Below, piece after piece: positions 24,491-38,385 of a DNA stretch of 64,000 nt. This stretch comes from Ovis canadensis (Eukaryota > Chordata > Mammalia > Artiodactyla > Bovidae). The stretch is from positions 71,232,501-71,296,500 of the forward strand of contig NC_091263.1 in assembly GCF_042477335.2 (NCBI RefSeq). Direction: 5' to 3'. The stretch's first letter is position 1. Every line of letters begins with the position of its first letter. Position numbers and translations under genes: made by a program. The notes beneath the pieces were generated by a model. The model did not search any database, was not told where the DNA came from, and worked only from the letters and a program-made list of their open reading frames with translations.

Positions 24491-24723
24491 AGCATACAGA
24501 TATGTCAGCACAGGCACAGAAGCGTTTTGGTAGGAGAAACAGACCTTTGTTAATCCTATTTTATTTTGAGGATCCAGAGCTTTACCTTTCACTTACACCT
24601 TTCTATAGTCTTTGAATCAAAAAATGACCGTATATTACTCTTATTTTTAAAATTAAGAAAAATATTAAGGTTGTTAATGACATGAGAAATGATTAGGTGT
24701 AAAAAGGAATATAAACATGGTAT

Positions 24724-24905
24724 GTGCTCAGTTACCATGTCCGATGCTTTGTGATCCAATGGACTGTAGCCGCCAGGGATTCTCCAGCAAGAATACTGGA
24801 GTGGGTTGCCATGCCCTCCCCCAGGGGATCTTCACCACCAAGGGATTGAACCTGAGCCTCCGGCACTGCAGGCAGATTCTTTACCATTGAGCTTCGGGGA
24901 AGCCC
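24724..24905 (-). mobile_element. Bov-tA SINE with perfect duplication
   Basis: Antisense Bov-tA (tggagtgggttgccatgccc; gcaggcagattctttaccat). A perfect 13-bp duplication ATAAACATGGTAT lies at 24711-24723 and 24906-24918, suggesting a fairly young insertion. Confidence 0.95.
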
Positions 24906-25334
24906 ATAAACATGGTATATATAGTATAATTAGGAAAAATCTTAGAAATAGATCACATGTTAATAATTATATTTCTATATTTCAATAAAAATAAAATGGG
25001 CCTTAAAATGTTAGCTAAACAGTACCAACTTGTTTTCTGACCTGGTTGTTCAAAATTGAATCTTTTTCTCCCAATGGACCTAACATAAACTGGAATCTCA
25101 TTCTTTGTTGAATGAATCACAGATTCCAGAGATTCAAGGGTCAACTGTAGAAGTAGGTCTCAAAACACGTCGGCTAGCATAGGTTTGCAATTATTAACCA
25201 TCACATGACAAAGGGCTTGTGGCGTCGGAGTTAATCTGCACTGTGCCATTATCTGTTTGCACCCTGGTCATGTAAAGTGGGCTGCCAGTGTAGACCGTGG
25301 AGCCACCTGGATGACCTTGGTTCATCATCCTGAC

Positions 25335-25500
25335 TCCATCTTTGCTGTCTGGGAGATTCTGGCCAAGTTACTGAACCTTTCAGGGCTTTGGTTTCCTTAT
25401 TTGCAAAAGAGTGTTCACCTCACTGGGGTTGTGAGAAGTGAATGAATGTGTGTGACTGGTTAGAAAGCTGACTGCACACAGAAAGTGCTCAGTGAGCACT
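25335..25500 (-). mobile_element. MIR SINE relic
   Basis: tctggccaagttactgaacc, ttggtttccttatttgcaaa, agaaagtgctcagtgagca. Orientation is not certain. Confidence 0.65.
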
Positions 25501-26519
25501 CGCTACTCACTCTCCTTGTTACTAACACGCCACGCATCTGATCTCAGAAGCACTCTGCTCTCGAGTAACTGGACAACAAAAGACTACGGAGTAGGCCTTG
25601 CTCTTTGCGACATGCAGTCTAGTCCACACAACTTACATCCAAAGGACCACTGTCCCCCTACACATCAGTTTTCATGCACAGGGGGTATTCTGTAGAGAAC
25701 CCACAAAAAACTTCGCCCTAAGTCCACCTCAGTAATAAAAACTGATTGTCTGAAGACAATTTTTATATAGAGAGATGACACTAAAACTTTCTTCTACTCA
25801 AGTGGGAAACCCATGAGGTGCCAGTGAAAGTAGCTTGTAGTGTAAAACCTGGCTTTCGGAGTTGGTTAATCAGATCATGCCCTTGCAAGGCCAAAAGTAC
25901 AAAGAATGCCTAAATAACTCAATTTCTGTCTTTGTTGGGAGTTCTCTGGTTGGGACTGCATTCTTGATCACAGCCAACCACCTCACCAAGGTACGGTCAG
26001 AGGAGTTGTCAGAGGACTCCACACGGGAGAGGAGGCAGAGGTCAGCAGATGTGTCCTCTTTGATCCCTGAACCTGCAAAAGCGATTCAAAGTAACACATC
26101 GCCGATGGTGGGGCTGGAGCATAATCTGACCACACACACACAGTGGTACTTTCTCTATGCAAGTGAGCATCGTCTCACAAAGTTATACATGGCATTACTT
26201 AAATGAAAAATAGATTGGCCTTCTGGAAAGGAACAGAAAAAGACAAGGAAATAAAGAGGGGGGGAAAAAAAAAGGAGAAGAGGGCATTTGTCTTCCATGT
26301 TTGGATTTGACCAGAAAAAAATATTTTTTCAGAATAAAGGAAAAGCACCTGAGTTACCCACAGCTGTCAGAGAGGAAATCAATTGATATTCTTTCTCGGT
26401 ATGTCTCATGGGTAGCGACACTCCCAGAGCATTATCCCACTGGCACTCTCTGTGTGGAAAGTGCGGTAAGTGCAGAGGGGAAAGGCGCAAAGCCTCACGC
26501 GAGGGCAAGTTGACATTCA

Positions 26520-27071
<552 letters not shown>

Positions 27072-27566
27072 TCATTCACGGTCAATACCATCCCAGCTTC
27101 TTCACAGACACTTGCTTTGCTAACGAAAATCTTTCAAGTTGAAAACACTGAACAATGAGAAAATACTCATGTCTTGATTAATCCTCCAAGCTGTCTTCTG
27201 GAACTAAACATATTTCACCAACACTGGTGATATGATACCACAACCGGTGACTCGCTAGTAGCTCCAATTCCTGTTGTTTGGAAGGTCTTTGTTGTTGATT
27301 TAAACAATGATGCAAAAATCTACTGTTTCATTCTAGCTTTCAATGGGATACATTTTTAACCTTCTTTCAATAAAAACAATTATTTTAGCAACTTAGGGTT
27401 GAATAGACCCACTTGGACATAAAGTAATCTTGCAGTTTTAGATTAAATCCTCTCAGAGCTTAAATGAAACATAATGTATATGTAAACTATACTTAACTAC
27501 AGAAAAATCAGTCTGAAAGCAGACTAAAAACACTGAGTCAAGAAAATGTCTGTTTCTCTCTTTCCT

Positions 27567-27584
27567 TTTTTTTTTTTTTTTTTT
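27567..27584. repeat. Poly-T run
   Basis: About 18 T on the plus strand, roughly 540 bp upstream (gene sense) of exon 5. Confidence 0.85.
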
Positions 27585-27881
27585 ATGCTCTGGAAGCAAT
27601 CTGTTTCAGAAAGAGCAGCTGCATAAGGCCTATGGGCAAACACTACAAAAGTGGCAAATTAAAAAAAGGTTGGAACTTATTTTTCAAAGTATATGTCCTT
27701 AAGGGTCAAGAATCAATAAAACTCGTTTATCAGTTATTCAGGTTTGCAATAGGCTACTAGCAAAAGCCTGCTGGGTTTGTCCACGAAATAATCTTTCTCT
27801 TTCATTTCCTTGTATAGATTTAACCAGAGGTTTGTGGTCCTTGTGAAATTCTCAAGGCTACTCTGAATAAGTGACCACAAT

Positions 27882-27922
27882 TATATATACACACACACAT
27901 ACACACACACACACATATATAT
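27882..27922. repeat. CA/TA microsatellite
   Basis: Alternating tatata and (ac)n tracts. Confidence 0.9.
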
Positions 27923-28159
27923 TCAGTATATACCTACTGAACTCTGTAAGGAGCTACCCCTCAATGCTAGTCATGTGTTTTACTCAGAAGCAAGGAATAA
28001 GAGTTGAGGGTATCTGGCTTCCAGCTTTGGTTCTGTGGTTAACTCTGTGACTTTAGAAAAGTCATTTATCTTTCCTAGCCCTCGAATTTCTCATTTGAAG
28101 TGGATTGCAAAGATTTCCAACTCTTCTCTTAAGGATATGCTAGTTGCATTTCTTGGAAA

Positions 28160-28226
28160 TAGTGTCTGTGATATATGTGTGTGTGTGTGTGTGTGTGTAT
28201 CTGTGTGAGTGTGCACATACACACAC
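28160..28226. repeat. TG microsatellite
   Basis: (tg) run of about 10 units then interrupted tgtgtgagtgtgcac and (ac) units. Confidence 0.9.
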
Positions 28227-28427
28227 ATGTCCACTGAATATGAAGTCTCTGATGTACTAAAAATAAAGCTTCTTTTGAAAAGCTTTATTGAGAGATAATG
28301 AGAATTCTCTCCTCTTTGGCAAGAGGAAGCAGACACAATGAGAGCCAGCAGTAGCCAGCTTCAAGACCCACTGGTTCAGACAGTCTAAACTATTAATCTC
28401 TACAGTAGTCTAAGATTGTTATCAAAC

Positions 28428-28542
28428 TTTTTTGGGGAGGGGCATGCCACATGTCTTGCAGGATTTTAGTTCCCTGACCAGGGACTGAACCTGGGCCCAA
28501 GCAATGAAAGTACTAACCATTGGCCCACCAGGGAATTCCCTT
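28428..28542 (-). mobile_element. CHR-type SINE
   Basis: Antisense: tagttccctgaccagggact, gaacctgggc, ccaccagggaattccc. Confidence 0.85.
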
Positions 28543-29865
28543 CACCAAACTATTAAGTCTGTTCTGCACTGAAGGAAATAACACGAATTCTAAGGGGTTT
28601 TAGATGTTGAGTGGATTCCCAAACTTGCCTCTTATTTCAACAACATTCACTGGAGTTATTCCAGAAATTGTTACTTTTTTTAAACCAAAAAAAAAAAAAA
28701 TCACTCCAATTGTATTGTTTAGCAAATACAAAACCACAAAGTAGGACAGATGAGAGGAACCCAAGAGTAAGCTCGCCTGGTGACTCTTCAGGCTTCAAGT
28801 AAGCCAAGAACGAATAGTTCATACTGCTTTGAGGCATTTTGCTTTTCTCTCTACTTCAGACCTATATTATTAATGGGAGGGGAAAAAAAAAAAAAAGGAC
28901 AGAGTAGATGGACAGTCTCTTCAGTTAACATGTGTTGAGTTTTTCCAGAATGCCAGATTCTGATGCTGACAAACACTAGCTTTTACAGAACCTAGGAGAA
29001 GGTGGTTTCTGATCTCAAAGAGTTTTGTGGCCCATTTTAATTTATGCTACCAAGAGGCTGGCTTTCTTTACTGCTATGAGAAATCTGAGGGCACCTGAAG
29101 AGTCCACCTGCACCTGTACAAACACAAATAACAAGGATATAAAGTCATCCCCTCTTCACGTGTGGAAGGACAGTACCTCATCTGCCCAGCTTCTGGATGA
29201 CCTCAGTCCCTCAGCTTCTTGGCACAGAATGGATGCATAACATTCTCCCACCTCCATGTAAGCAATTTCTCTGGAACTCTGCCCTGATAAATCATCCTGT
29301 GACTCTTCCCCCTCGACTTCCCCTGTCCCCTCATATAAAGCCCCAGGTTCCTGTTTTTGAAACTCTGTGATAGTTGCACCGAACGCACAAAATCCTGCAA
29401 ATTTTCTCTCCCAATTTAACAACAATGTGACTTGGTAACCCCTTGGCAATCGACGTTGGTCAGGATTTCCTGGCAGTAAACACTCAAGGACAGAGAAAGG
29501 AATCAGCAGCCCCCACCATCATGCCAAACCATTCCAGTTTTTTTCTTTTTTTTAAAAAAAGATCCCTTCAGCATTTTCAAAATGTTGAGTTGGCAGAGGA
29601 TTCTGGGTATGGACATGCAAATGAATCCCAGGTGGGTTTCTTTGTTTTTCCTCGTCATAGCTGATGTTGCTGTTTTTTGTTGTTGTTGTTTTTTATTTTT
29701 TTTGCACTTTTGAAATCTGCATAAGATCCTTTCAGCTCCCGTGTGGATCTATCAAGCTGCAGGAGTGATCCAGATGTGATCTGCCTGGAGATCTGCCTTT
29801 CTTTGCCACCCATTCACCAATTACTAGACTGCAAACAGTTAACGCACACATTTTAAAAAAAATTA

Positions 29866-30000
29866 ATGAATTAATTTATTTGGCTGCACTGGGTCTTAGT
29901 TGTGGCATGCAGGATCTCGTTCCTTGACCAGGGATTGAACCCAGGCCCCCTGCGCGGGGACTGCACAGTCTTAGCCACTGGACCGGCAGGGAAGTCCCAA
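29866..30000 (-). mobile_element. CHR-type SINE
   Basis: Antisense: tttggctgcactgggtctta, ccttgaccagggattgaacc, ggcagggaagtccc. Confidence 0.88.
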
Positions 30001-31105
30001 CCCACACACTTTACATTGGGATTCCTCATACAGAAACAGCAGAAGAGAGTGGCCCGCCAGGTTTACAGATGGCTGAACTCTGAAAACCACGAGGGGAATT
30101 CGGCCTGTGGAGTTTATCTTGAATCAGTGACTTAATATTATATTTCTGGTAAAACGTCCCACACAAAACGTCCTTCACTTGCACGGTCCTCTCTTTTCCA
30201 CTAGCCTGCCCGGTATCATTGCGTGATCTGCCATTGTCAGAGGAACCATATCCTCTTTAGATTTGGTGTTAATGGTTTTACACTTCTAATTTGGGGCTAA
30301 CAATGTATTTATCTTCAGACACTGTATCAAATGGCTAGATAAGCATCTCTCCTTAACAGGAAAGAATGCTTAACTACATCTAGGACCTTATCAGGGTGAG
30401 ATCCAGGCTTTGTGGGGCCTGAAATGTACACGACTGTTGAGTACATTTACAACAACTGTTGGGTTCAGTAATACAGATTATAAGAACAAATAGCTCAGGC
30501 CCTTCCCTGAGCACTGGAAGGGGCTCTATGCAAGGGAAGAGGCCCTGAGGCTTCATTAGCTTCATGGTGAATCAGCCTCTGGCTGTTATAAATGCTTGCA
30601 CTTCTACAGACCACGAAAAGGTCAGGATGGAATGAGGAAAACTGCACTTGAACACAATGTTTCTCCAGGGGAACAACATGATTTCAGTAAGAGGAAGCTA
30701 GTTTTCTTGGGAGAGATACAGCAAATGTAATCTATGTTGATATATTTTGATTTCCAAAAATGGCTCCACATATCAAAACTGGGATGGGGTTAAGGGCACT
30801 GTTTTTATAGATAATTAAAATTAGTTCTAGAACTATTGCATACCTCCTATGTATAACACAAAGATCACAGGAAAAGCTGGCTTATTAATGAAGACAAAAT
30901 AGAGTAATAAAAGTTTACTTTTTTGAATGGACAGATAGAATAATACTGTTTCTTAGCAGTCCAACATCAGCATTTTAATCTATGAGTTGTTTCAGTGACT
31001 ATAGATGAATGCTTTTAATTTACAGCTCCTTTTGAATAATAAAATGGCAACCTAGGAAAGACAAATGAAAAAATCAACCGAGAAAGCAGGGATCATTCTG
31101 GTGAT

Positions 31106-31322
31106 GGGTTTCCCAGGTGGCTCAGTGGTAAAGAACCCGCCTGCCAATGCAGAAGCCGCAGGTTCGATCCCGGGGTCGGGAAGATCCCCTGGAGAAGGAA
31201 ATGGCAACCCACTTCAGTATCCTTGCCTGGGAAATGCGAAGGACAGAGGAGCCTGGCGGGCTACAGTCTACGCGGCGGCAAAGAGCTAGACACGACTTGG
31301 CGGCTAAACAACAACAGCAACA
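31106..31322 (+). mobile_element. Bov-tA SINE with duplication
   Basis: gtttcccaggtggctcagtg head, ggttcgatcccggggtcggg, ends in an (aac/agc) tail. Flanked by ATTCTGGTGAT (31095-31105) and ATTCTGATGAT (31323-31333). Confidence 0.95.
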
Positions 31323-31899
31323 ATTCTGATGATATCTCCAAGTTGGGAAACTGAAATTAGTGAAGCAGACAACTCTACACTCTCACAATCACTTGGTAAC
31401 CACATCAGAGTTAAAACTGGCCTGGAAAAATGGTGATCTTAGTTTAGATCCGGGGGGTCTTAGGTTTCTTGACAGATTAGAGCAAAGCCTCAAGGAAGAA
31501 AAGTGAATTCTTAGGGCCTTGTCTTCTTCATCTTCTCCTTCCTTTTTATACTTTTGACCTTCATCCTCTGAGGCACACATGCTTCTCCTCAATTATTAGC
31601 TCCAGTGGGTGACTGTTAATCCAGATTGCCTTGGTTGGGTTTCCTCAATTTCTTTCTGGTTTCTCCTCTGTCATTCCTATTTCCCTCTTGCGGAGAACCA
31701 CTGGCTGTAGAGAGCTAACAGACAGGTCTTCAGGAATAATCTACAGTGTCATTCTCTGACCAGGTATGAATGAACTGAAGCTAAGAGGTTTTCTAAAGTC
31801 AAACAGCTGTTTATAGCAAACCCTAAACCAGATCCCCTCACTCATGACTAATCCTTTTCTCTTTCTGCTACTTTCTACATGACTTCCCCACTTTTGCTT

Positions 31900-31917
31900 T
31901 TTTTTTTTTTTTTTTTA
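31900..31917. repeat. Poly-T run
   Basis: About 18 T on the plus strand; no parent element recognised. Confidence 0.85.
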
Positions 31918-32050
31918 CATAAAATGACAATTCTGGGAGGAACTGGGGCTTCTAAACTCATCTATGCTGGGGTCTTGGCGCAGGGCCTTTGAACTCTTAC
32001 TTCCTAGAGATGCCATTTAAGTGCTAAAGACTTAGGGCAAGAGGAGGGGG

Positions 32051-32203
32051 CAACAGAGGCTGAGATGATTGGATGACATCACTGACTCAATGGACGTGAG
32101 TCTAAGCGAACTCTGGGAGATGGTAAAGGACAGGGAAGCCTGGCGGGCTTCAGTCCATGGGGTCACAGAGAGCCGGACGCGACTTAGCAACTGAACAACA
32201 ATG
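32051..32203 (+). mobile_element. BovB 3' end
   Basis: gaggctgagatgattggatg, gactcaatggacgtgagtct, cagtccatggggtcacagag, tail gcaactgaacaacaa. Confidence 0.92.
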
Positions 32204-33651
32204 TGGGATGGAAGTTAAGTTTGAAAGTCTTGCTAGTGTATCTCGTTTTCCTGCCATCATTTAAAGATTTAACACAAAAACTTAATAGGAGCAATTGTTC
32301 ACACTTTAATGACCCAGCACATACCCTCATCTCTTAAAGAAACATCTATGGCTGACCAAAATGTTACTCAGCTGGCAAACAAGCATACTGACCAACTAGG
32401 TCTAATTATTAAAGATGAAAAAAAATACTAAAAATGCTTTTCTTCTTGACTATATAGAATATTATCTTCTAAATTTATTGTCTAAAAGAAGGCCATTTGT
32501 TATATCTTCAGTGATTCCTGACGGTACTGGAAATAAAGCAATTTATTTTTTAAATGTGACTCTCTAGATTAATGATTCCAGAAGCCAAATTACTTCAACA
32601 GTGATCGAAACAAAGCAGCACGACCATTCTGCTCCTTATTGGTACCGCAGTTCCCAAGCCTCCTTTTCTCTGAGGGTCTGTCTGTCTGGTGTCTTTCTTC
32701 TCAGGGGAGCAAATCCCAGCTCACTCACGGAAATGGGGAGAGAGACCACACTTTGTTTAGCTGGTAAGCGTAGGATTTAAAAGGACAGATATCTTTCCAA
32801 TAGTTTGAGTTACTATATTTGACGGCCCTTGTAAATTTTAGGACGCAAACATTTAAATGGGTACAGAACTGTTTTCACGAAAGTTTATATTTCCATACTG
32901 GTTTTACTATTCCTTGGTCTCCTATTTCACACTGTTTAGAAGAACCATTTTTATGATGGCACCAGTTTGCTCCTGCAATTATAAAAACAGTGACTCCACA
33001 TGTATGCATTATAAGCAGTGCGATGCTTCAGGACCCAAAGTCCAATACAGTATAAATAACAAGCTTTATTCCTTATTTGCAGACAGAGTGCAACCAGGAG
33101 GGCCTCACCATCCCTCAGATATGGAGTGAAAAGCTGGCAGACACACCAAGGGTTTTTCTATTTATTGTTTTATGACAAACCATGGCACTGAAAATGGTTT
33201 TTTGAAAACCACTCTCTATTTTCATCAACAAACATGGGACCATGTGAGACCATACACCCAGTGTGATCATCACAGCAGAGTAACAGTCAAACACTGGGAA
33301 CTTCCAAAGTCCATTCAGTTCTCAGGTTGCCTTCAGGAGACACAGCACCCTGGTTCTAGCATATTCGAGGTTTTAAGAGTTCTGTAGATTCTCTCAAAGG
33401 AGGGGTCTGGGCAGGAACAAGCCATTGACAGGGAAACAGACCATGGGGAGAGTCAGCTCCATTTCTATTTGAGGGTGGCTCAAAGGTCCAGTGCTCCTAA
33501 CGTTTCTTCTCTGACGTCCCACATCCTGCGATTCCAATTCCCCATCTTCCCCTAAACCCAGAGCTAAAGTTCCCAAATATTCTTCTTTGAGCAAGGACAA
33601 TGAAAGTGGGACCATCATATTCTAGAGGTATGACGTCCAAGTTTAAAAGAT

Positions 33652-33860
33652 AGGAGGGGAGCCCCTGGTGGCCCACTGGTTAAGAATCCATCTTGCAAAG
33701 CTGGCGACACGGGTTCGAGCCCTGGTCAAGGGACTAAGGTCCCACATGCCGCGGGGTAACTAAGCCCACACGCCACAGAGTGTGAGCTTCGAGGAAGGCG
33801 CTCTCGTGTTGCAACGAAGACCCGATGCAGCCAAATAAATAAATGTTTCTCAAAAAAAGG
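33652..33860 (+). mobile_element. CHR-1-type SINE
   Basis: agcccctggtggcccactgg, ggttcgagccctggtcaagg, caactaa/taactaagccc body, gcaacgaagaccc and aataaat tail. Confidence 0.88.
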
Positions 33861-34895
33861 AGCATTTAATTGATCTGCTCATTTACCTGTTCTGCACGGT
33901 GCCAATGGCACCAGGAAATAAGAGACAGAGGAGAGAGCTGAGTGGGGAAGGGAGAAGCCCTGGTTTGCCTGGAGGCAAATGCTGGAGCTGGGCCTGAAAG
34001 ACTAGCGGGCACTTCACCAATGAGACAGAACAGGCAATGGTTAAATGGAGCAGGAAGATAAATTTAAAGAAAGGCCTCTTCAATAAAGCCATTTCCTTTC
34101 CCAAAGGTTCTGGGTAACTGGCTATCCACTATGCTGAGCAGCCTTCCCCCGGCTTGGCGGAACCCATCCTAATGACAGCAGCTCCAGTGGGGTGTGCAGT
34201 GGGGCCCAAATCGCTCTCCTGCACCAGCCGCAGCCCCTTTTCCAGATCCCCCCATCCTCTCAAGAGTCCGCACTTGTGCAAAACTTTTCCTATCAATGCA
34301 AGTCTTCACTTTCAAAAGTCCTGGCCAAGAAGAGATAACATAACAGCCCTGAGACAGATGCTATCAAATGAATAACATGACCATGTAAGATAAAGAACAA
34401 ATCTCTAGTCTCATTGGAAATCACATTCTGATTTTAGTTTTTTCCCTTTCCCATATTCCTCTCTGCACTATTTCTTTCCACTAGTGCTTAATTTGATTTT
34501 GCAAGATAAGGAGAAAAGAGAGAGCCAAACAATTCAATTTCAGCTTTGTGTAATCAGAGGGTGGATTATTCTAATTTGGCCCAGTCTCTCTTTCCTTCCC
34601 AGACCTTAACAAGAGGCAATTCTGCCTCCATCCAGATTTTTAATGCTGTCCAGGTTGGTGAGCAAATCTTGGGCTAAAGGCCTTCTGATGAAAGTCCAGA
34701 ATTTCAAAGGGCATAGGCAGCAGCTTTTAATTCAATCAAGCAAACACATTTTGAGTGACCATTATAGACAAAGCACGGTCTTAGTTACTACAGGGGGAAG
34801 CCGATAATTAAGCATTTTATGGCACTTTTCCTTAAAACAGCTTAATACCTATTTACCGCATAAAAGTTTGGGGCTTCACAACCCTCTCCCCATAA

Positions 34896-35027
34896 AATCC
34901 CCCGCAGAAGGGAACGGAAACCCACTCCAGGATTCTTCCCTGGAGAATTGTATGGACAGAGGAGCCTGGAAGGCTACAGTCCACGGGGTCACAAAGAGTC
35001 AGACACAACTGAGATACTAACATTAAT
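34896..35027 (+). mobile_element. Bov SINE, 5'-truncated
   Basis: Starts inside the body (ggaaacccactccaggattc) and ends gacacaactgagatac. A short ccccataa match lies on both sides (about 34888 and 35029). Confidence 0.85.
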
Positions 35028-35042
35028 ACCCCATAAGGAGCC

Positions 35043-35252
35043 TTGGTTCCCTGGTGGCTCAGAAGGTAAAGAATCTGCCTGCAATGCAGGAGACCCAGTT
35101 CAATCCCCGGGTTGGGAAGATCCCCTGGAGAAGGAAATGGCAACCCACTCCAGTATTCTTGCCTGGAGAATCCCATGGACAGAGGAGCCTGGCGGGCTAC
35201 AGTCCATGGGGTCACAAAGAGTCAGACACGACTGAGCAGCTAACACACAAAG
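35043..35252 (+). mobile_element. Bov-tA SINE
   Basis: Near-consensus: ttccctggtggctcagaagg to gacacgactgagcagctaac, with flanking aaggagcct/aaagagcct. Confidence 0.95.
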
Positions 35253-35831
35253 AGCCTACAATTCCCTTCATTTTAACTCAAAGATTTAGAGCCAAAGAGT
35301 CAGCTGTCGTGAGCTTTTAAAGTGATTTATGGTGAATCGGGCTCTGGGCCTCTCACAGTATGCTGGTCACTGGAAATGTACATTTAAAATCTGGACTACT
35401 GGAGAAATTTTTTTTTTTTTAATGCTTTCCTCTTATCTTTCAGGTACTATTAAATTAATAGGACTTCCAGGGTGGATTGCAGGTCTGGATGGGGAGATAA
35501 AGAGAAGGTGAGAAAGGAGTTTCTGGAAACTGAACGGCCCGAGGCAAACTGTGGAGTAAACAGTGTGCTCTGGGCTCTCCCTGGTCACCAAGCCTCTCCC
35601 AGCTCAGGGTCTCCTGCCTGGCTCCTTGTCACACATGGGTCTCTCAGAGAACTGGCGCAAACTGCCTTCCACTGTTAACTATTCAGCCAGGCTGCTCTGA
35701 TTTTCTTGTTTCTCTAACCTTTAAATGAACACAGTTTACCTTCCATAGTAAAATCAGCTAGGCTGGGGCCATTCGTTTCTGTTTAGCTGTGCCCTCATTT
35801 TTTCATTTAAAGAATACATCGACTCTGCTTT

Positions 35832-36046
35832 TTGTTGTTTCCTCGCTAAGTCGTGTCTGACACTTTTGAGACCCCCATGGACTGTAGCCCGCCAGGCTCC
35901 TCTGTCCATGGGATTCTCCGGGCAAGAACACTAAAGTGGTCTCTGCTGTTTCCTCCTCCAGGGGATTTTCCCGACCCATGGATTGAATCCAGGTCTCCTG
36001 CACTGGCAGGTGGATTCTTAATCACTGAGCCACCAGGGAAGCCCGA
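35832..36046 (-). mobile_element. Bov-tA SINE
   Basis: Antisense full-length copy ending ccaccagggaagccc; tail side ctcgctaagtcgtgtctgac. Confidence 0.94.
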
Positions 36047-37461
36047 GGCTCAGCTTTATCGTGACGTACAACCTGTTGCCTGCCCTCTGGAAGACAGTAG
36101 CTCCTCGCTAGAATTCGAGAAGAACAAAACAATGCAAGGAAAACTTCCTGACTGTGAAGGTACTGGGGCAGCAGAACAAGGTGGGAAATTCCTGCTGTTC
36201 TAAACATTCATAAAAATCAACCATCACTTAGAATGTTTCCCCAAGGTGAAAATTCTTGGGAATTTCACCACACAGTGCTTCTGTCAACCGGGCCATTGCT
36301 GGCCAATGGGCAGGACTGGCTTCTGGGAGGAGAACAAAAGAGGATAATACAAAAAGAGGATAATAGCAGCTGCAAGGTAGTGTGGGTCTTGAACATAATG
36401 AATGTGCAAGACTTTTAAAAACCTGTGAACAGCTGGATAGAGGTCTAACACTGTTAGCGTACCAGTGATCGCTCTGGCAGTCAAGAAACCCAGTGCCCTT
36501 GCTGATAGTTGGCTTTTTACACAGCCAACTGCATAAAAAGTTTTCCTTTTCTATTAGCTGATTCTACTCTTATGGTGTAGCTAAAAGAAAAAAAAAAAAC
36601 GTCTTGAGATAAGTCATCAAAATACAGTAACGGGTGATAAAACTTTTCCCCAAATAAAATTAAGTGGGGAAAGAGTTACGTATTTCTGTTCATCTGTTCA
36701 GTAATTGCACACCTCTCCTGCAGGTGTTCATCTGAAAATAAATGACATGAAAAGGCTTTCAAGGGTTGGGACAGTGTCTTCAGAATGTCCTGTGGTTCTT
36801 ACTACCCTAGGAATCTACTACATTGTACTCAAAACCAGACTCTGCCTGTGAAAACTGTGGTCCAGAGATGGGATCCAGGTCACAGTTGAAGGTGATGGCA
36901 GGGCTGGGGACAGAGTTCAGGCACAGTTATAGTTTGTTTCAACATAATTCCCATGTGCTTTCTCAACTTGTTACCAGGGAAGAATTCTACTTCTTGGAAA
37001 ACGGACTCAACCACCATTATCACCCAGTCTGGGTTTCCTGAACAGGTCATCAATGCGCCTGCTGATGTTTGAGACTCCCCTGTAGCAGCCCAGGCTGCTC
37101 AGAGCCTCTGAGAAGATAAAACTCATATATACAACATGAGGACGGGGCTCCCAGCTCCCTGGGAATAATAATCAAGACAGCTCTACAAGGAAAGAAAGGT
37201 GGTGTGATATCCGAAATATATTTTTATGCCCCACAGAGAACTTCTGAGAGGTACTTGAGTAGTTCTGCATGACACAATCGTGAGATCGACCACCTTTTCC
37301 AAACCTAGGTCAGGCCCTTCCCAGAGAAAAACAGGGCTGCTTGAAGGCCTACAAATGTGGACAGGGATTTTGATGCCAAGAAAAGAAAAGATATGGATCC
37401 TGAAAGAGCGTGGTGGCATGAAGGACGCCTCAGTTCATTTGTTCAAGTTAAGATGACCTGT

Positions 37462-37500
37462 TGCAGAGTCGGACACGGCTTAGCAACTAAACCACCACCA
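37462..37500 (+). mobile_element. 39-bp micro-insertion of BovB/Bov SINE tail
   Basis: Only gagtcggacacggcttagca plus an (acc) repeat tail is present. It is flanked by perfect AGATGACCTGT at 37451-37461 and 37501-37511. Confidence 0.92.
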
Positions 37501-37666
37501 AGATGACCTGTACCTTTCTATACTAGTCTCAAAATTTTAATTAGGACAGCTTGAAGAAGTTTTTCCCTATTTAAAATAATGTTTATTTACCGTATCTGAA
37601 AACGCTCTCTCTCCTCTATTTTAGACTCAGCCTAAAGTAGGTACCAGCCAACCACAGAATGGTACT

Positions 37667-37668
37667 CT

Positions 37669-37699
<31 letters not shown>

Positions 37700-37703
37700 C
37701 GCA
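37667..37703. repeat. GT/GC microsatellite
   Basis: (gt)n passing into (gc)n just beside the tail of a Bov-tA. Confidence 0.95.
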
Positions 37704-37709
37704 ACATAT

Positions 37710-37908
37710 ATGCATGGGTGCTTAGTTGCTCAGTTGTGTCCGACTCTTGACAATCCTATAGATTGTAGCCTGCCAGGCTACTCTGTTCATGGGATTTCCC
37801 AGGCAAGAATACTGGAGTGGGTTGCCATCCCCTTCTCCAGGGGATCTTCCCAACCCAGGGATTGAACTGGGTTCTCCTGCATGGCAGGCGGTTTCTTTAC
37901 CACATCTG
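37710..37908 (-). mobile_element. Bov-tA SINE close to PPARG exon 4 donor
   Basis: Antisense copy (ttagttgctcagttgtgtcc; gggttgccatccccttctcc). In gene sense it begins about 80 bp after the exon 4 donor. Confidence 0.94.
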
Positions 37909-37931
37909 TGCATAACATGGTAAGTCATTTA

Positions 37932-38385
<454 letters not shown>

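Noticed and set aside
29040..29460. Possible LTR (TATAAAGCC-like box near 29333)
   Set aside because: No matching second LTR, no clear TG...CA ends and no recognised family.
34853..35320. Several ORFs on both strands
   Set aside because: They lie inside Bov-tA SINEs, and the same peptides recur at every SINE copy in the window.
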